Of a DNA stretch of 64,000 nucleotides, positions 22,962 through 59,672 are shown piece by piece. The notes below the pieces were generated by a model. That model saw only the letters and a list, made by a program, of their open reading frames with translations. It was not told the DNA's origin and made no database searches. The first letter of the stretch is position 1; every line of letters begins with the position of its first letter. This DNA comes from Scylla paramamosain (Eukaryota > Arthropoda > Malacostraca > Decapoda > Portunidae), in NCBI RefSeq assembly GCF_035594125.1, contig NC_087185.1, positions 9,348,001 to 9,412,000 of the forward strand. Direction: 5' to 3'. The translations under genes were made by a program, and so were the position numbers.

Positions 22962-23761
22962 TGTCATGGATCGGGGTCTCTTTACACTTTAACACCTGCT
23001 GATCACATGCGACTCCTGGTTGAGTCTCCAGGTAGACTAGGGTAGAACACTCAAAAGAAATCACAGTCATAAATCTTTGACTTATATTTACACAGTAACT
23101 GCAACAAAGGCCTGGCTAGCTATGGCTACACTCAGTGGCGCGTGGGCGGCACACAGAAAGAAATACAGTAACTACAACAAAGGCCTGGCTAGCTATGACT
23201 ACACTCAGTGGTGCATGGGCGGCACACAGAAAGAAATACCTATTCCTCCGGAAGTGAGGCCAATGCCCGGTCCTTTTACGTTGTGAGAGCATAGCTTTAC
23301 GTTAAGTTACTGGATCACGGAGGTAATTAGCCGGCACTATGCACTGTATCACTCTGCCGCACAAGGAGCGACGACCACGTGGTCGCTGGGTGACTGGATA
23401 TGCGCTCAGGCGAACATGAGAACAGGCCTTACCACAAATAACTCACCCAAGGCGTTCCACTGGTGTACTCACTCCTCCAGTCTGCTTCGATGAAAGCCAG
23501 CTTCGTCCGTCAGGGCTTCGGCTTACCGCTGCACCACGTTGTCCTTTCTGCAGGCTGGTTCGGGAGGAGTCGAGGAGGGCACGTCTTGGGCGCTGGGTGA
23601 CCCGGCCGGGAGTGAGACCTGGCAAGGTCGTGACCCGCTCACCTGGGCCCGCGAGCATTGATACAGGCTCCGCTCACCTGCCCGCATGGCAAATGGTTCT
23701 CTCCTATGATAGGGCGGTAATTTATTGCCCTCTCAAAATCTAGTGTTCCTGTGCTCTCACA
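22962..23761. mobile_element. Solo LTR (800 bp) inserted in satellite
   Basis: The element starts TGTCATGGATCGGGG and ends GTGCTCTCACA, so it has the TG...CA ends typical of LTRs. It is flanked on both sides by ACGTG (22957-22961 and 23762-23766), a 5 bp duplication of satellite sequence. Removing the element and one copy leaves a normal aaaacgtgtctttt monomer. Inside is a 73 bp direct duplication (from 23093 and again from 23166). The composition is far richer in G+C than the satellite. No internal retroelement genes are present, so recombination between two LTRs is the simplest origin. A 5 bp duplication suits Ty3/gypsy or BEL elements. Confidence 0.75.
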
Positions 23762-23938
23762 ACGTGTCTTTTGTGTATTTTCATCTGATTACGTACCAGA
23801 ACGCTAAAACGCATAAAAAATGCCCTTTATAGAAGTCTGTTTTGCGTGTTTATGAGTCAATTACATACCAAAAAGCGAAAACGCATGGAAAAAAAAAGAA
23901 CAATAACGTAAACGAGTATTTAATTTTTTTTCACATTT
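23762..23938 (+). repeat. Satellite remnant between solo LTR and LINE
   Basis: Under two monomers of the same satellite (acgtaccagaacgctaaaac and related words), bounded on the right by the poly-A end of LINE copy 3. Confidence 0.85.
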
Positions 23939-25436
<1,498 letters not shown>

Positions 25437-25658
25437 ATGGTACTTTACGGAGAACGATTTGACTACAGCAAGACCCAGCAGCTCACCGAGGTGCAGAAGC
25501 GGGTGGTCCGGTGCAGAGTCGAGGCCGCCCGGAAGGGCCGGGAGCAGGCCCGCCTCTGGCGCACCAAGAAGAGCAAAGCACCACAGGGGCAGGGCGACGC
25601 TCCCGTGTTGGAGCACCCTGCCTGCAAAGCCACCAACTTGATGGCGACTAAACATTGA
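25437..25658 (+). CDS. Small basic unknown protein, 73 residues, ending at the edge of a minisatellite
   Basis: I do not recognise this gene. The ATG has a strong context (aaaaATGG). The peptide starts MVLYGERFDYSKTQQLTEVQ and is then highly charged and helical-looking (VEAARKGREQARLWRTKKSK), followed by a short neutral part (APQGQGDAPVLEHPA). The coding stretch is strikingly G+C-rich with third-position G/C, unlike anything around it, which supports real coding origin. It stops at TGA just where the minisatellite begins, and the last codons (ACC AAC TTG ATG GCG ACT AAA) already look like a diverged repeat unit. It may be a complete small protein or the non-repetitive head of a formerly longer repeat protein. 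There is no signal peptide or membrane segment. Confidence 0.5.
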   Translation: MVLYGERFDYSKTQQLTEVQKRVVRCRVEAARKGREQARLWRTKKSKAPQGQGDAPVLEHPACKATNLMATKH

Positions 25659-28600
25659 TGATGACTTAACGGAGGCCAAATCTCCCCTCGCCAAACTTGA
25701 TATTGACTAAACGGAGGCCAAATCTCCCCTGGCCAAACCTGATGATGACTTAACAGAGGCCAAATCTCCCCTGGCCACACCTGATATTGACTAAACTTAG
25801 GCCAAATCTCCCCTGGCCAAACCTGATGATCACTTAACGGAGGCCAAATCTCCCCTGGCCAAACCCGATGATGACTAAAAGGCCAAATCTCCCCTGGCCA
25901 TACCTGATGATGACAAAAAGGCCAAATCTCCCCTGGCCAAACCTGATATTGACTAAACTTGGGCCAAATCTCCCCTGGCCAAAACCTGATATTTACTAAA
26001 CTTAGGCCAGATCTCCCCTGGCCAAAACCTGATATTGACTAAACGGAGGCCAAATTTCCCCTGACCAAACCTGATGATGACTTAACGGAGGCCAAATCTT
26101 CCCTGGCCAAAACCTGATATTGACTAAACGGAGGCCAAATCTCCCATGGCCAAACCTGATGATGACTTAACGGAGGCCAGATCTCCCCTGGCCAAACATG
26201 ATAATGACTAAAAAGGCCAAATCTCCCCTGGCCAAAACTGATTTTGAATAAATGGAGGCCAAATCTCCCCTGGCCACACCTGATATTGACTAAACGGAGG
26301 CCAAATCTCCCCTGGCCAAACCTGATGATTTAACGGAGGCCAGATCTCCCCTGGCCAAACCTGATGATGATTAAAAGGCCAAATCTCCCCTGGCCATACC
26401 TGATGATGACAAAAGGGCCAGATCTCCCCTGGCCAAACCTGATATTGACTAAACGGAGGCCAAATCTCCCCTGGCCAAACCTGATGATGACTTAACAGAG
26501 GCCAAATCTCCCCTGGCCAAACCTGATATTGATTAAACGGAGGCCAAATCTCCCCTGGCCAAACTTGATGATGACTTAACGGAGGCCAGATCTCCTCTGG
26601 CCAAACCTGATGATGACTAAAAGGCCAAATCTCCCCTGGCCAAACCTGATATTGACTAAACTTGGGCCAAATCTCCCCTGGCCAAAACCTGATATTTACT
26701 AAACTTAGGCCAGATCTCCCCTGGCCAAAACCTGATATTAACTAAATGGAGGCCAAATCTCCCATGGCCAAACCTGATGATTTAACGGAGGCCAGATCTC
26801 CCCTGGCCAAACCTGATGATGATTAAAAGGCCAAATCTCCCCTACCCATACCTGATGATGACAAAAGGGCCAGATCTCCCCTGGCCAAACCTGATATTGA
26901 CTAAACGGAGGCCAAATCTCCCCTGGCCAAACCTGATGATGACTTAACGGAGGCCAAATCTCCGCTAGCCAAACCTGATATTGATTAAACAAAGGCCAAA
27001 TCTCCCCTGGCCAAACCTGATGATGACTTAACGGAGGCCAGATCTCCCCTGGCCAAACCTGATGATGACTAAAAGGCCAAATCTCCCCTGGCCAAACCTG
27101 ATATTGACTAAACTTGGGCCAAATCTCCCCTGGCCAAAACCTGATATTTACTAAACTTAGGCCAGATCTCCCCTGGCCAAAACCTGATATTGACTAAACG
27201 GAGGCCAAATTTCCCCTGGCCAAACCTGATGATGACTTAACGGAGGCCAAATCTCCCCTGGTCAAAACCTGATATTGACTAAACGGAGGCCAAATCTCCC
27301 ACGGCCAAACCTGATGATCACTTAACGGAGGCCAAATCTCCCCTGGCCAAACCCGATGATGACTAAAAGGCCAAATCTCCCCTGGCCATACCTGATGATG
27401 ACAAAAACGCCAAATCTCCCCTGGCCAAACCTGATATTGACTAAACTTGGGCCAAATCTCCCCTGGCCAAAACCTGATATTTACTAAACTTAGGCCAGAT
27501 CTCCCCTGGCCAAAACCTGATATTGACTAAACGGAGGCCAAATTTCTCCTGACCAAACCTGATGATGACTTAACGGAGGCCAAATCTTCCCTGGCCAAAA
27601 CCTGATATTGACTAAACGGAGGCCAAATCTCCCATGGCCAAACCTGATGATGACTTAACGGAGGCCAGATCTCCCCTGGCCAAACCTGATGATGACTAAA
27701 AAGGCCAAATCTCCCCTGGCCAAACCTGATTTTGAATAAATGGAGGCCAAATCTCCCCTGGCCACACCTGATATTGACTAAACGAAGGCCAAATCTCCCC
27801 TGGCCAAACCTGATGATTTAACGGAGGCCAGATCTCCCCTGGCCAAACCTGATGATGATTAAAAGGCCAAATCTCCCCTGGCCATACCTGATGATGACAA
27901 AAGGGCCAGATCTCCCCTGGCCAAACCTGATATTGACTAAACGGAGGCCAAATCTCCCCTGGCCAAACCTGATGATGACTTAACAGAGGCCAAATCTCCC
28001 CTGGCCAAACCTGATATTGATTAAACGGAGGCCAAATCTCCCCTGGCCAAACTTGATGATGACTTAACGGAGGCCAGATCTCCGCTGGCCAAACCTGATG
28101 ATGACTAAAAGGCCAAATCTCCCCTGGCCAAACCTGATATTGACTAAACTTGGGCCAAATCTCCCCTGGCCAAAACCTGATATTTACTAAACTTAGGCCA
28201 GATCTCCCCTGGCCAAAACCTGATATTAACTAAATGGAGGCCAAATCTCCCATGGCCAAACCTGATGATTTAACGGAGGCCAGATCTCCCCTGGCCAAAC
28301 CTGATGATGATTAAAAGGCCAAATCTCCCCTACCCATACCTGATGATGACAAAAGGGCCAGATCTCCCCTGGCCAAACCTGATATTGACTAAACGGAGGC
28401 CAAATCTCCCCTGGCCAAACCTGATGATGACTTAACGTTAAGGAGGCCAAATCTCCGCCGGCCAAACCTGATATTGATTAAACAGAGGCCAAATCTCCCC
28501 TGGCCAAACCTGATGATGACTTAACGGAGGCCAGATCTCCCCTGGCCAAACCTGATGATGACTAAAAGGCCAAATCTCCCCTGGCCAAACCTGATATTGA

Positions 28601-30330
28601 CTAAACTTGGGCCAAATCTCCCCTGGCCAAAACCTGATATTTACTAAACATAGGCCAGATCTCCCCTGGCCAAAACCTGATATTGACTAAACGGAGGCCA
28701 AATTTCCCCTGGCCAAACCTGATGATGACTTAACGGAGGCCAAATCTCCCCTGGTCAAACCTGATGATGATTAAAAGGCCAAATCTCCCCTGGCCATACC
28801 TGATGATGACAAAAGGGCCAGATCTCCCCTGGCCAAACCTGATATTGACTAAACGGAGGCCAAATCTCCCCTGGCCAAACCTGATGATGACTTAACGGAG
28901 GCCAAATCTCCCCTGGCCAAACCTGATATTGATTAAACGGAGGCCAAATCTCCCCTGGCCAAACCTGATGATGACTTAACGGAGGCCAGATCTCCCCTGG
29001 CCAAACCTGATGATGACTAAAAGGCCAAATCTCCCCTGGCCAAACCTGATATTGACTAAACGGAGGCCAAATCTCCCCTGGCCACACCTGATGATGACTT
29101 AACGGAGGCCAAATCTCCCCTGGCCAAACCTGATATTTACTTAACGGAGGCCAAATCTCCCCTGGCCAAAGCTGATATTGACTTAACGGAGGCCAAATCT
29201 CCCCTGGCCACACCTGATATTGACTAAATGAAGGCCAAATCCTCCCTGGCCAAACCTGATGATGACTAAAAGGCCAAATCTCCCCTGGCCAAACCTGATA
29301 TTGACTAAACGGAGGCCAAATCTCCCGTGGCAACATCTGATATTGACTTAACGGAGGCCAAATCTCCCCTGGCCAAGCCTAATATTGACTAAACATAGGC
29401 AAAATCTTCCCTGGCCACACCTGATGATGACTTAACGGAGGATAGATCTCACCTGGTCAAACCTGATGATGACTAAAAGGCCAAATCTCCCCTGGCCAAA
29501 CCTGATATCGACTAAATTTAGGCCAAATCTCCCCTGGCCACACCTGATGATGACTTAACGGAGGACAAAAATCACCCCTGGCCGAACCTGATATTGACTA
29601 AACTTATGCCGAATCTCCCCTGGCCAAACCTGATGATGACTTAACGGAGGCCAGATCTCCCTTGGCCAAACCTGATTATGACTAAAAGGCCAAATCTCCC
29701 CTGGCCACACCTGATATTGAGTAAATGAAGGCCAAATCTCCCCTGGCCAAACCTGATATTGACTAAACGGAGGCCAAATCTCCCCTGGCCAAACCTGATA
29801 TTGACTAAACGGAGGCCAAATCTCTCCTGGCCACACCTGTTGATGACTTAACGGAGGCCAAATCTCCCCTGGCCAAACCTGATAATGACTTAACGGAGGC
29901 CACATCTCCCCTGACCACACCTAATATTGACTTAACGGAGGCCAAATCTCCCCTGGCCAAACCTGATATTGACTAAACGGAGGCCAAATCTCCCGTGGCC
30001 AAAGTTGATATTGATTTAACGGAGACCAAATCTCCCCTGGCCACACCTAATATTGACTAAATGAAGGCCAAATCTCTCCTGGCCAAACCTGGTGATGACT
30101 AAAAGGCCAAATCTCCCCTGGCCAAACCTGATGATGACTAAAAGGCCAAATCTCCCCTGGTTAAATCTGATGATGACTAAAAGGCCAAATCTCCCCTGGC
30201 TAAAGCTGATGATGACTAAAAGGCCAAATCTCCCCTGGCCAAACCTGATATTGACTAAACGGAGGCCAAATCTCCCGTGGCCACATCTGATATTGACTAA
30301 ACTGAGGCCAAATCTCCCCTGGCCACACCT
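25659..30330 (+). repeat. 4.7 kb minisatellite of 39/42 bp units
   Basis: Roughly 115 tandem units built on GGCCAAATCTCCCCTGGCC + AAACCTGATGATGACTTAACG (42 bp) and a 39 bp form ending GATGATGACTAAAAG. In one plus frame the unit reads EAKSPLAKPDDDLT. Where TTAACG has become TAAACG, a stop interrupts the frame. Most unit lengths are multiples of three, but forms with one extra A (ggccaaaacc) shift the frame. The minus strand stays open for up to 193 codons (VWPGEIWPPFSQYQ type), a by-product of unit length. Each unit can form a small GGCCA/TGGCC stem with a nine-base loop. A super-period of about 1487 bp is superimposed. Confidence 0.92.
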
Positions 30331-30610
30331 GCTGACCAAACCTACCGTGGACAAACTTGATGACAAACCAAACTTACCCTGGACAATCCTGACGACGACG
30401 ACCAAACCTACCCTGGCCAAACCTATCCTGGCCAAAGCTGATGACGACCCAAGCCTACCCTGGACAACTCTCCCCTGGCCACACATGACTGCTAGCAACT
30501 TTCTCGTGGCCAGGAAGAAAATTACTTCTCTTTTCTTATTTTTGCTTATCTTTCCATCTTCTAAAATCTTAATTCATTCTTACATACATACATTCTTACA
30601 TACATAGATA
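30331..30610 (+). repeat. Degenerate 3' edge of the minisatellite
   Basis: The units decay but their peptide theme stays visible in one open frame: TKPTVDKLDDKPN, then KPTLAKPILAKADDDPS, then SPLA-like words, ending near 30490. After that the sequence is T-rich with a short ACATACAT run. A plus-strand ORF of 171 codons (30092-30607) spans this region but begins inside the array, so I do not call it a gene. Confidence 0.6.
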
Positions 30611-30616
30611 TCATTT

Positions 30617-30851
<235 letters not shown>

Positions 30852-30910
30852 ATAAACACTAACCCTTTTCATTCTTCCTTTCCTCCCTACTTCCTTCCCT
30901 CGTGAATACC

Positions 30911-32884
30911 TCCATCACCAGAATCTCATGCACTTTTTATTTCTGCCCGGAACCATGCCAAGTCTGTTCTCCAACTAACCAAAAACTCCTTCATTAAGAG
31001 AAAATGTCAAAAACCTTTCGAGATCTAACTCCCCTCGTGATTTCTGGCATGTAGCCAAAAATATCTCCAATAACTTTGCTTTTTCTTCTTTCCCTCCTCT
31101 ATTTCAACCAGATGGCACCACTGCTATCACATCTATTTCTAAAGCTGAAGTCTTTGCTCAAACCTTTGCTAAAAACTCTACCTTGGACGATTCTGGGCTT
31201 GTTCCTCCCTCTCCTCCACCCTCTGACTACTTCTGACTACTTCTACCACCTATTAAAATTCTTCGCAATGATGTTTTCCATGCCCTCGCTGGCCTAAACC
31301 CTCGGAAGGCTTATGGACCTGATGGGGTCCCTCCTATTGTTCTCCGAAACTGTGCCTCCGTGCTTGCACCTTGCCTAGTCAAACTCTTTCAGCTCTGTCT
31401 GTCAACATCTACCTTTCCTTCTTGCTGGAAGTTTGCCTACATTCAACCTATTCCTAAAAAGGGTGATCGTTCTAATCCCTCAAACTACCGTCCTATTGCT
31501 TTGATTTCCTGCTTATCTAAAGTTTTTGAATCTATCCTCAACAAGAAGATTCTTAAACATCTATCACTTCACAACCTTCTATCTGATCGCCAGTATGGGT
31601 TCCGTCAAGGCCGCTCTACTGGTGATATTCTGGTTTTCCTTACTGAGTCTTGGTCATCCTCTTTTAGAGATTTTGGTGAAATTTTTGCTGTTGCCTTGGA
31701 CATATCAAAAGCTTTTGATAGAGTCTGGCACAAAGCTTTGATTTCCAAACTACCCTCCTACGGCTTTTATCCTTCTCTCTGTAACTTCATCTCAAGTTTC
31801 CTTTCTGACCGTTCTATTGCTGCTGTGGTAGACGGTCACTGTTCTTCTCCTAAATCTATTAACAGTGGTGTTCCTCAAGGTTCTGTCCTGTCACCCACTC
31901 TTTTCTTATTATTCATTAATGATCTTCTAAACCAAACTTCTTGTCCTATCCACTCCTACGCTGATCATACCACCCTGCACTTTTCCACGTCTTTTCATAG
32001 ACGTCCAACCCTTCAGGAGATAAACATGTCACGCAGGGAAGCCACAGACTTCTGATCTTTCTAAAATTTCTGATTGGGGCAGAGCAAACTTGGTATTGTT
32101 CAATACCTCAAAAACTCAATTCCTCCATCTATCAACTCGACACAACCTTCCAGACAACTATCCCCTTTTCTTCAATGACACTCAACTGTCCCCCTCTTCT
32201 ACACTGAACATCCTCGGTCTGTCCTTTATTTATAATCTGAACTGGAAACTTCTTATCTCATCTCTAGCTAAAACAGCTTCTATGAAGTTAGGTGTTCTGA
32301 GACGTCTCCGCAAGTTTTTCTCACCCTCCCAGCTGCTAACTCTGTACAAGGGCCTTATCCGTCCATGTATGGAGTATCTGGGGGGCTTCCACTCATACTG
32401 CTCTTCTAGACAGGGTGGAATCAAAAGCTTTTCTTCTCATCAACTCCTCTCCTCTAACTGACTGTCTTCAGCCTCTCTCTCACCGCCGCAATGTTGCATA
32501 TCTAGCTGTCTTCTACCGCTATTTTCATGCTAACTGCTCTTCTGATCTTGTTAACTGCATGCCTCCCCTCCTTCCGCGGCCTCGCTGCACAAGACTTTCT
32601 TCTTTCTCTCACCCCTATTCTGTCCACCTCTCTAAAGCAAGAGTTAACCAGTATTCTCAATCATTCATCCCTTTCTCTGGTAAACTCTGGAACTCCCTGC
32701 CTTCTTCTGTATTTCCACCTTCCTATGACTTGAATTCTTTCAAGAAGGAGGTTTCAAGACACTTATTCATCAATTTTTGACCATTGCTTTGACCCTTTTA
32801 TGGGACTGGCATTTCAGTGGGCATTTTTTTTATTAGATTTTTGTTGCCCTTGGCCAGTGTCCTTCCTACATAAAAAAAAAAAAA
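30911..32884 (+). mobile_element. Jockey-like LINE, 5'-truncated copy 4
   Basis: Same family as copies 1-3 but in plus orientation. Homology starts near 30911 (tccatcaccagaatctcatg), inside the linker after the endonuclease. The longest open frame (31360-32055, 231 codons) is the reverse transcriptase: SNYRPIALISCLSKVFESIL, RQYGFRQGRSTGD, DISKAFDRVWHKAL, GVPQGSVLSPTLFLL, and the catalytic box reads YADH instead of YADD. A small deletion after this shifts the frame. The C-terminal region (LWNSLPSSVFPPSYDLNSFK) is open to 32780. The tail is poly-A at about 32873-32884, joined directly to satellite. It is inactive. Confidence 0.9.
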
Positions 32885-54780
<21,896 letters not shown>

Positions 54781-57750
54781 TACCAAAGCAAAAATACAAG
54801 CAAAGCACCTTATGTGTGGAAAAATTTCCAGGAACATGTCTTTTTCGTTTTTATGAGCGAACTAGGCACCAAAACACTAAAAAGCACAAAAAGTACCCTA
54901 TGTGGGAAAAGAAAACATTACTAAAAACGTTTCTTTTTAGAGTTTTTGAGCTGTTTACATACCAAAACGCTAAAACGCATGCAAAACACGTTTTGTGGAG
55001 AAACAGAAAAAAACATATTCAAAAGAAGTATTTTGAGCGTTTCGTGTGTTGGTACGTAGGAAAACGCCAATATGCATGGAAAGTACACTGTAAGGAGAAA
55101 CGAAAAGACATTACAAGAAACATTTATTATGAGTCTTTTTTGTGCTTCTTAGGAATCAAAACTCTAAAACATATTAATAGCTTACTATATGAAAAAAAAG
55201 AACATTACCAAAAACGAGCATTTTGTTTTTTACATTATTTGGTACAAAAACCCCAAATTACAAGAAACGTGTCTTTTTAGTGTTTTTGAGAGTGTTAGGC
55301 ACAAAAAAGCTAAAAAGCATGGAATTTATCTTATATGAAAATATAAAACAACGTTACGAAATATGTGTTTGTTCAGTATTTTGGACTTCTTACGTACCAA
55401 AACACTAAATGGCATAAAAAACGCACTTTATGGAGAAACACAATAACTTTATCAAAAACAATTATTTTTTTTAGAGTTTAAAACTTATTACGTACAAAAA
55501 CGGCAAAATGCATATTTATATTTCGTTTCCCTATATAGGGAAACGAAAAAAAAAAAAAAACATTACGAGGAACGTGTATTTCTCGTGTGAGAGTTTTTGA
55601 GCTTCTGAGGTAACAAAGCGCTAACAGGCATAAATTGTATTCTATATTGAGAAACAGAACAACATTACCAAAAAAACGTGGAGTGTATTTTACATTGTTA
55701 GGTATTAAAACTCCAAATAATGGAAGCAAAGCACTTCAAGAAACGAGTCTTTTGAGTGTATATAAGCGTGTAAGGCACAAAACGCTAAAAACCATCTGAA
55801 GTACCCTATATGGAAAAAAAAAAAAATAATAATTACCAATATAGTTTATTAACAGTGTTTTTCAACTACTAACTTACCAAACCGTTGAACTGCATGCAAA
55901 ATACCCTATATCGAGTAACACAATAACATCACCAAAAACAAGTATTTTGTGTTTTCACCTTGTTACGTACAAAAACGTAAAAAAAAAACGTACTCCTATA
56001 TGAGGAAACGAAAAGATATTAGAAGAAACGTACATTATGAGTGTTTTTTGAGCTTCTTAGGTATTAAAAACACGAAAACGCATGAGTAGCACTCTATATG
56101 GAAAAAAAAAAGGAAAACAAAACATTACCAAAACCGTGTATCTCACTTTGTTAGGTACCAAAATGCCAAAATGCATGCAAAGCATGGGGAAAGGAAACGA
56201 GATATCTAGAAAACGTATATTTTGAGTATTTATGAGTGTGTTTGGCACAAAATTCTGAAAAGCATGGAAAACACCCTCTATAGAAAAAAATACCCCCCAA
56301 AAAATTGTTTTTTGAGTGTTTTTTAACGCCTTAGATACCAAAATGCTATAACACATGTAAAACACCTTATGTAAATAAAACAATAATATTACTTTTTTTT
56401 TTTTAGATTCTTACGTAGATAAACGTCAAAATGTATAGAAAGTACCCTAGATGGGGCAACGAAAACACATTACGAGAAACGTGTATTAAGAGTGGTTTAG
56501 AGATTCTTAGGTATCAAAAGTCTAAAATCGCATCAATAACACTCTATAAAAAGAAACAGAACATGACTAAAAACGTGTACTTTGAGTGTCTTTCACATAC
56601 TTAGGTACCAAACCCCATAATGCATGCTACGCCTCCTATATGGAGAAACGAAACGACATTACCAGATATGTGTCTTTTGATTGTTTATGAGCGTGTTAGG
56701 CACCTAAACGCTAAAAACCATGGAGTTCATTCTATATAGGAATACAAAAACAACATTAAGGAAAACGTGTCTTTTGAGTGTTTTTGAACTTCATACTTAC
56801 CAAAACGCAAAAAATGCATGTAAAGCACACTTTATGTAGAAACAATAACATTACCAAAAACAACTATTTTCGATCGTTTTTTAGTTTTGTTACGTAGAAA
56901 ACTCCAAAATGCATGTAAATTACCCTATATGTGGAAACCAGAAGACATTACCAAAAACGTGAATCATGAGAGTTTTTGAATTTTTCATGGTACCAAAACC
57001 CAAAAACCTTTAAATATTATTTATGTGCGTGTTAGGCACCAAAACGCTAAAAAAGCATATGGGGAAACAAAACAATATTACAAAAAAAAAAAAAATAAAT
57101 AAATAAATAAATAAAAATAAAAAAATAAAATAAAATAAAATGTCTTTTGAGTGTTTGTGTGCTATCTTATCAAAACGCTAAAATACATGCAAAAACATCC
57201 TTCATGGGGACACAAAATATCCTAACCAAAACAAACATTTTGAGTTTTTTTTGAGCTTGTTCCGTATAAAAACGCCAAAATCCATGCAAAGTACCTGATA
57301 TGGGGAAATAAAAAAGACATTTGAACTTCTTAGGTACCGAACACATGAATTGCACTATACTCGTATATAGAGACACAGAACAAAACCCAAAAAAACGTGT
57401 ATTTTGAGTGTTTCACATTGTTAGGTACATTTCACATTGTCAGGTACCAAAACGTCAAAATGCATACAAAGTACCCTATACGATGAAACAAAACGATATT
57501 ATCGAAGACGTGTATTATGAGTGATTTTAAGATTCTTGGGTACGAAAATACCAAAACGCGTGAATAGTATAGAATATGAAGAAAGGGAACATTGCTAAAA
57601 ACGTGGGGAAACGAAATGGCATTACCATAAACGTGTCTTTTGAGATTTTTGGTCGTGTTACATGATACACATGATACTTCCAGAAATGGTTTATTTTATA
57701 GTTTTTGAGCTTTTTAGATAACAAAAGAGCAAAAACTCGAGAATTGCACG

Positions 57751-57918
<168 letters not shown>

Positions 57919-59332
57919 TTTATATGGACAAATATATTGAGTGTTTTTTAACTTGTAATGTACAAAAATGTAAAATTGAATGCAAACTAAACAATAAGGG
58001 GAAACAAAATCAAACTACGAGAGACGTGTTTTATGAATGTTTTTGAGCTTAAGTACCAGAACGCTTAAACGCATGAATAGCTCTCTATATGGAGAAACAG
58101 AACATTACCAAAATTATGTATTTTGAGTTAATTTCACATTGATAGGTGCCATAACGCCAAAATTCATGCAAAACACCCTATATAAGGAAACGAAAACACA
58201 TTATGAAAAACAAGTATTATAAATGAGGTTGAGCTTTTTAAGTATCAAAACGCTCAAACGTGTATAAACAGCACTTTATATCAAGAAACAGAAAAATGTT
58301 ACGAAAAACTTGTATTTTGAGAATATTTCACATTGTTAGGTGTTATATCACGAAAATAAATGCAATTTATGCAATATGGGAAAACGAAAAGTGATTAAGA
58401 GAATCGTATATAATTTTTTTTTTTTTTTTTAGCTTTCAAAGTACCAAAACGCTAAAAGGAATGGACAGTACTCTATATAGAGAAACAAAACAATATTACC
58501 AAAAACATTATTTTTTAGTTTATTTCACATTATAAGGTGTCATAACGACAAAATACATGCAAAGCACCCTATATGGGAAAAAAAAAATTCTATAAACGTG
58601 TCTTTTGAGCTTTTATTAGCGATTTAGGCAACAAAACTCTAAAAAGCATAGAAACCACTGTACGGAAAAAAGAAAACATGTCTAAAAAACTTTTTTAAGT
58701 GTTTTTACATACCAAAACCTTAAAACGTATGGAAAACGCCTTTTATGTAGAAAAACAATAACATTACCATAAACAAGTATTTTGAATGTTTTTTTTTGAG
58801 CTTTTTGCGTACAAAAACGCAAAAATACCAACCTATTTGGGAAAAAATAACGAAATTAGCAGTAACGTGTCTATTGAGTTTTTTTCTTTTTTTTTCTACG
58901 TGATTGCCACTAAAACGCTAAAAAATAATGGAATTCTTCCTGTATGGGAAAAGAAAACTACCCAAATTTTTTTTTGTGTGTGTGTGTGATCTTCTACCGT
59001 ACCAAAACACTAAAATGCTTGCAAAGCACCCTTTATGAGGAAACAGAATGGCACTGCCAAAAAAAAAAAAAAAAAAAATATTTTGAGTGTTTTGAGCTTT
59101 TCACGTAGAGAAACGCCGTAATGCACGAGGACACAAAAAGACCTCTCGAAAAAAGTATATTATGAGTCTTTTTGACCTTCTTAGGTATCAAATCGCTAAA
59201 ATACATGAATAAAATGGTAATATATATTACCAAAAACGTGTAATTTGCGTGTATTTTACATTGTTAGGTACTAAAACTTGAAAATGACTGCAAAGAAAAA
59301 AAATCAAAACCCTCTTCAAGGAGAAACACAAT

Positions 59333-59672
<340 letters not shown>

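Noticed and set aside
28755..29336. Minus-strand 193-codon ORF with VWPGEIWPP repeats
   Set aside because: It starts and ends inside the minisatellite and is open only because the unit length is mostly a multiple of three. There is no leader, no start context and no unique sequence.
25659..30330. Possible CRISPR-like array
   Set aside because: The units are contiguous tandem repeats without unique spacers, in eukaryotic DNA.
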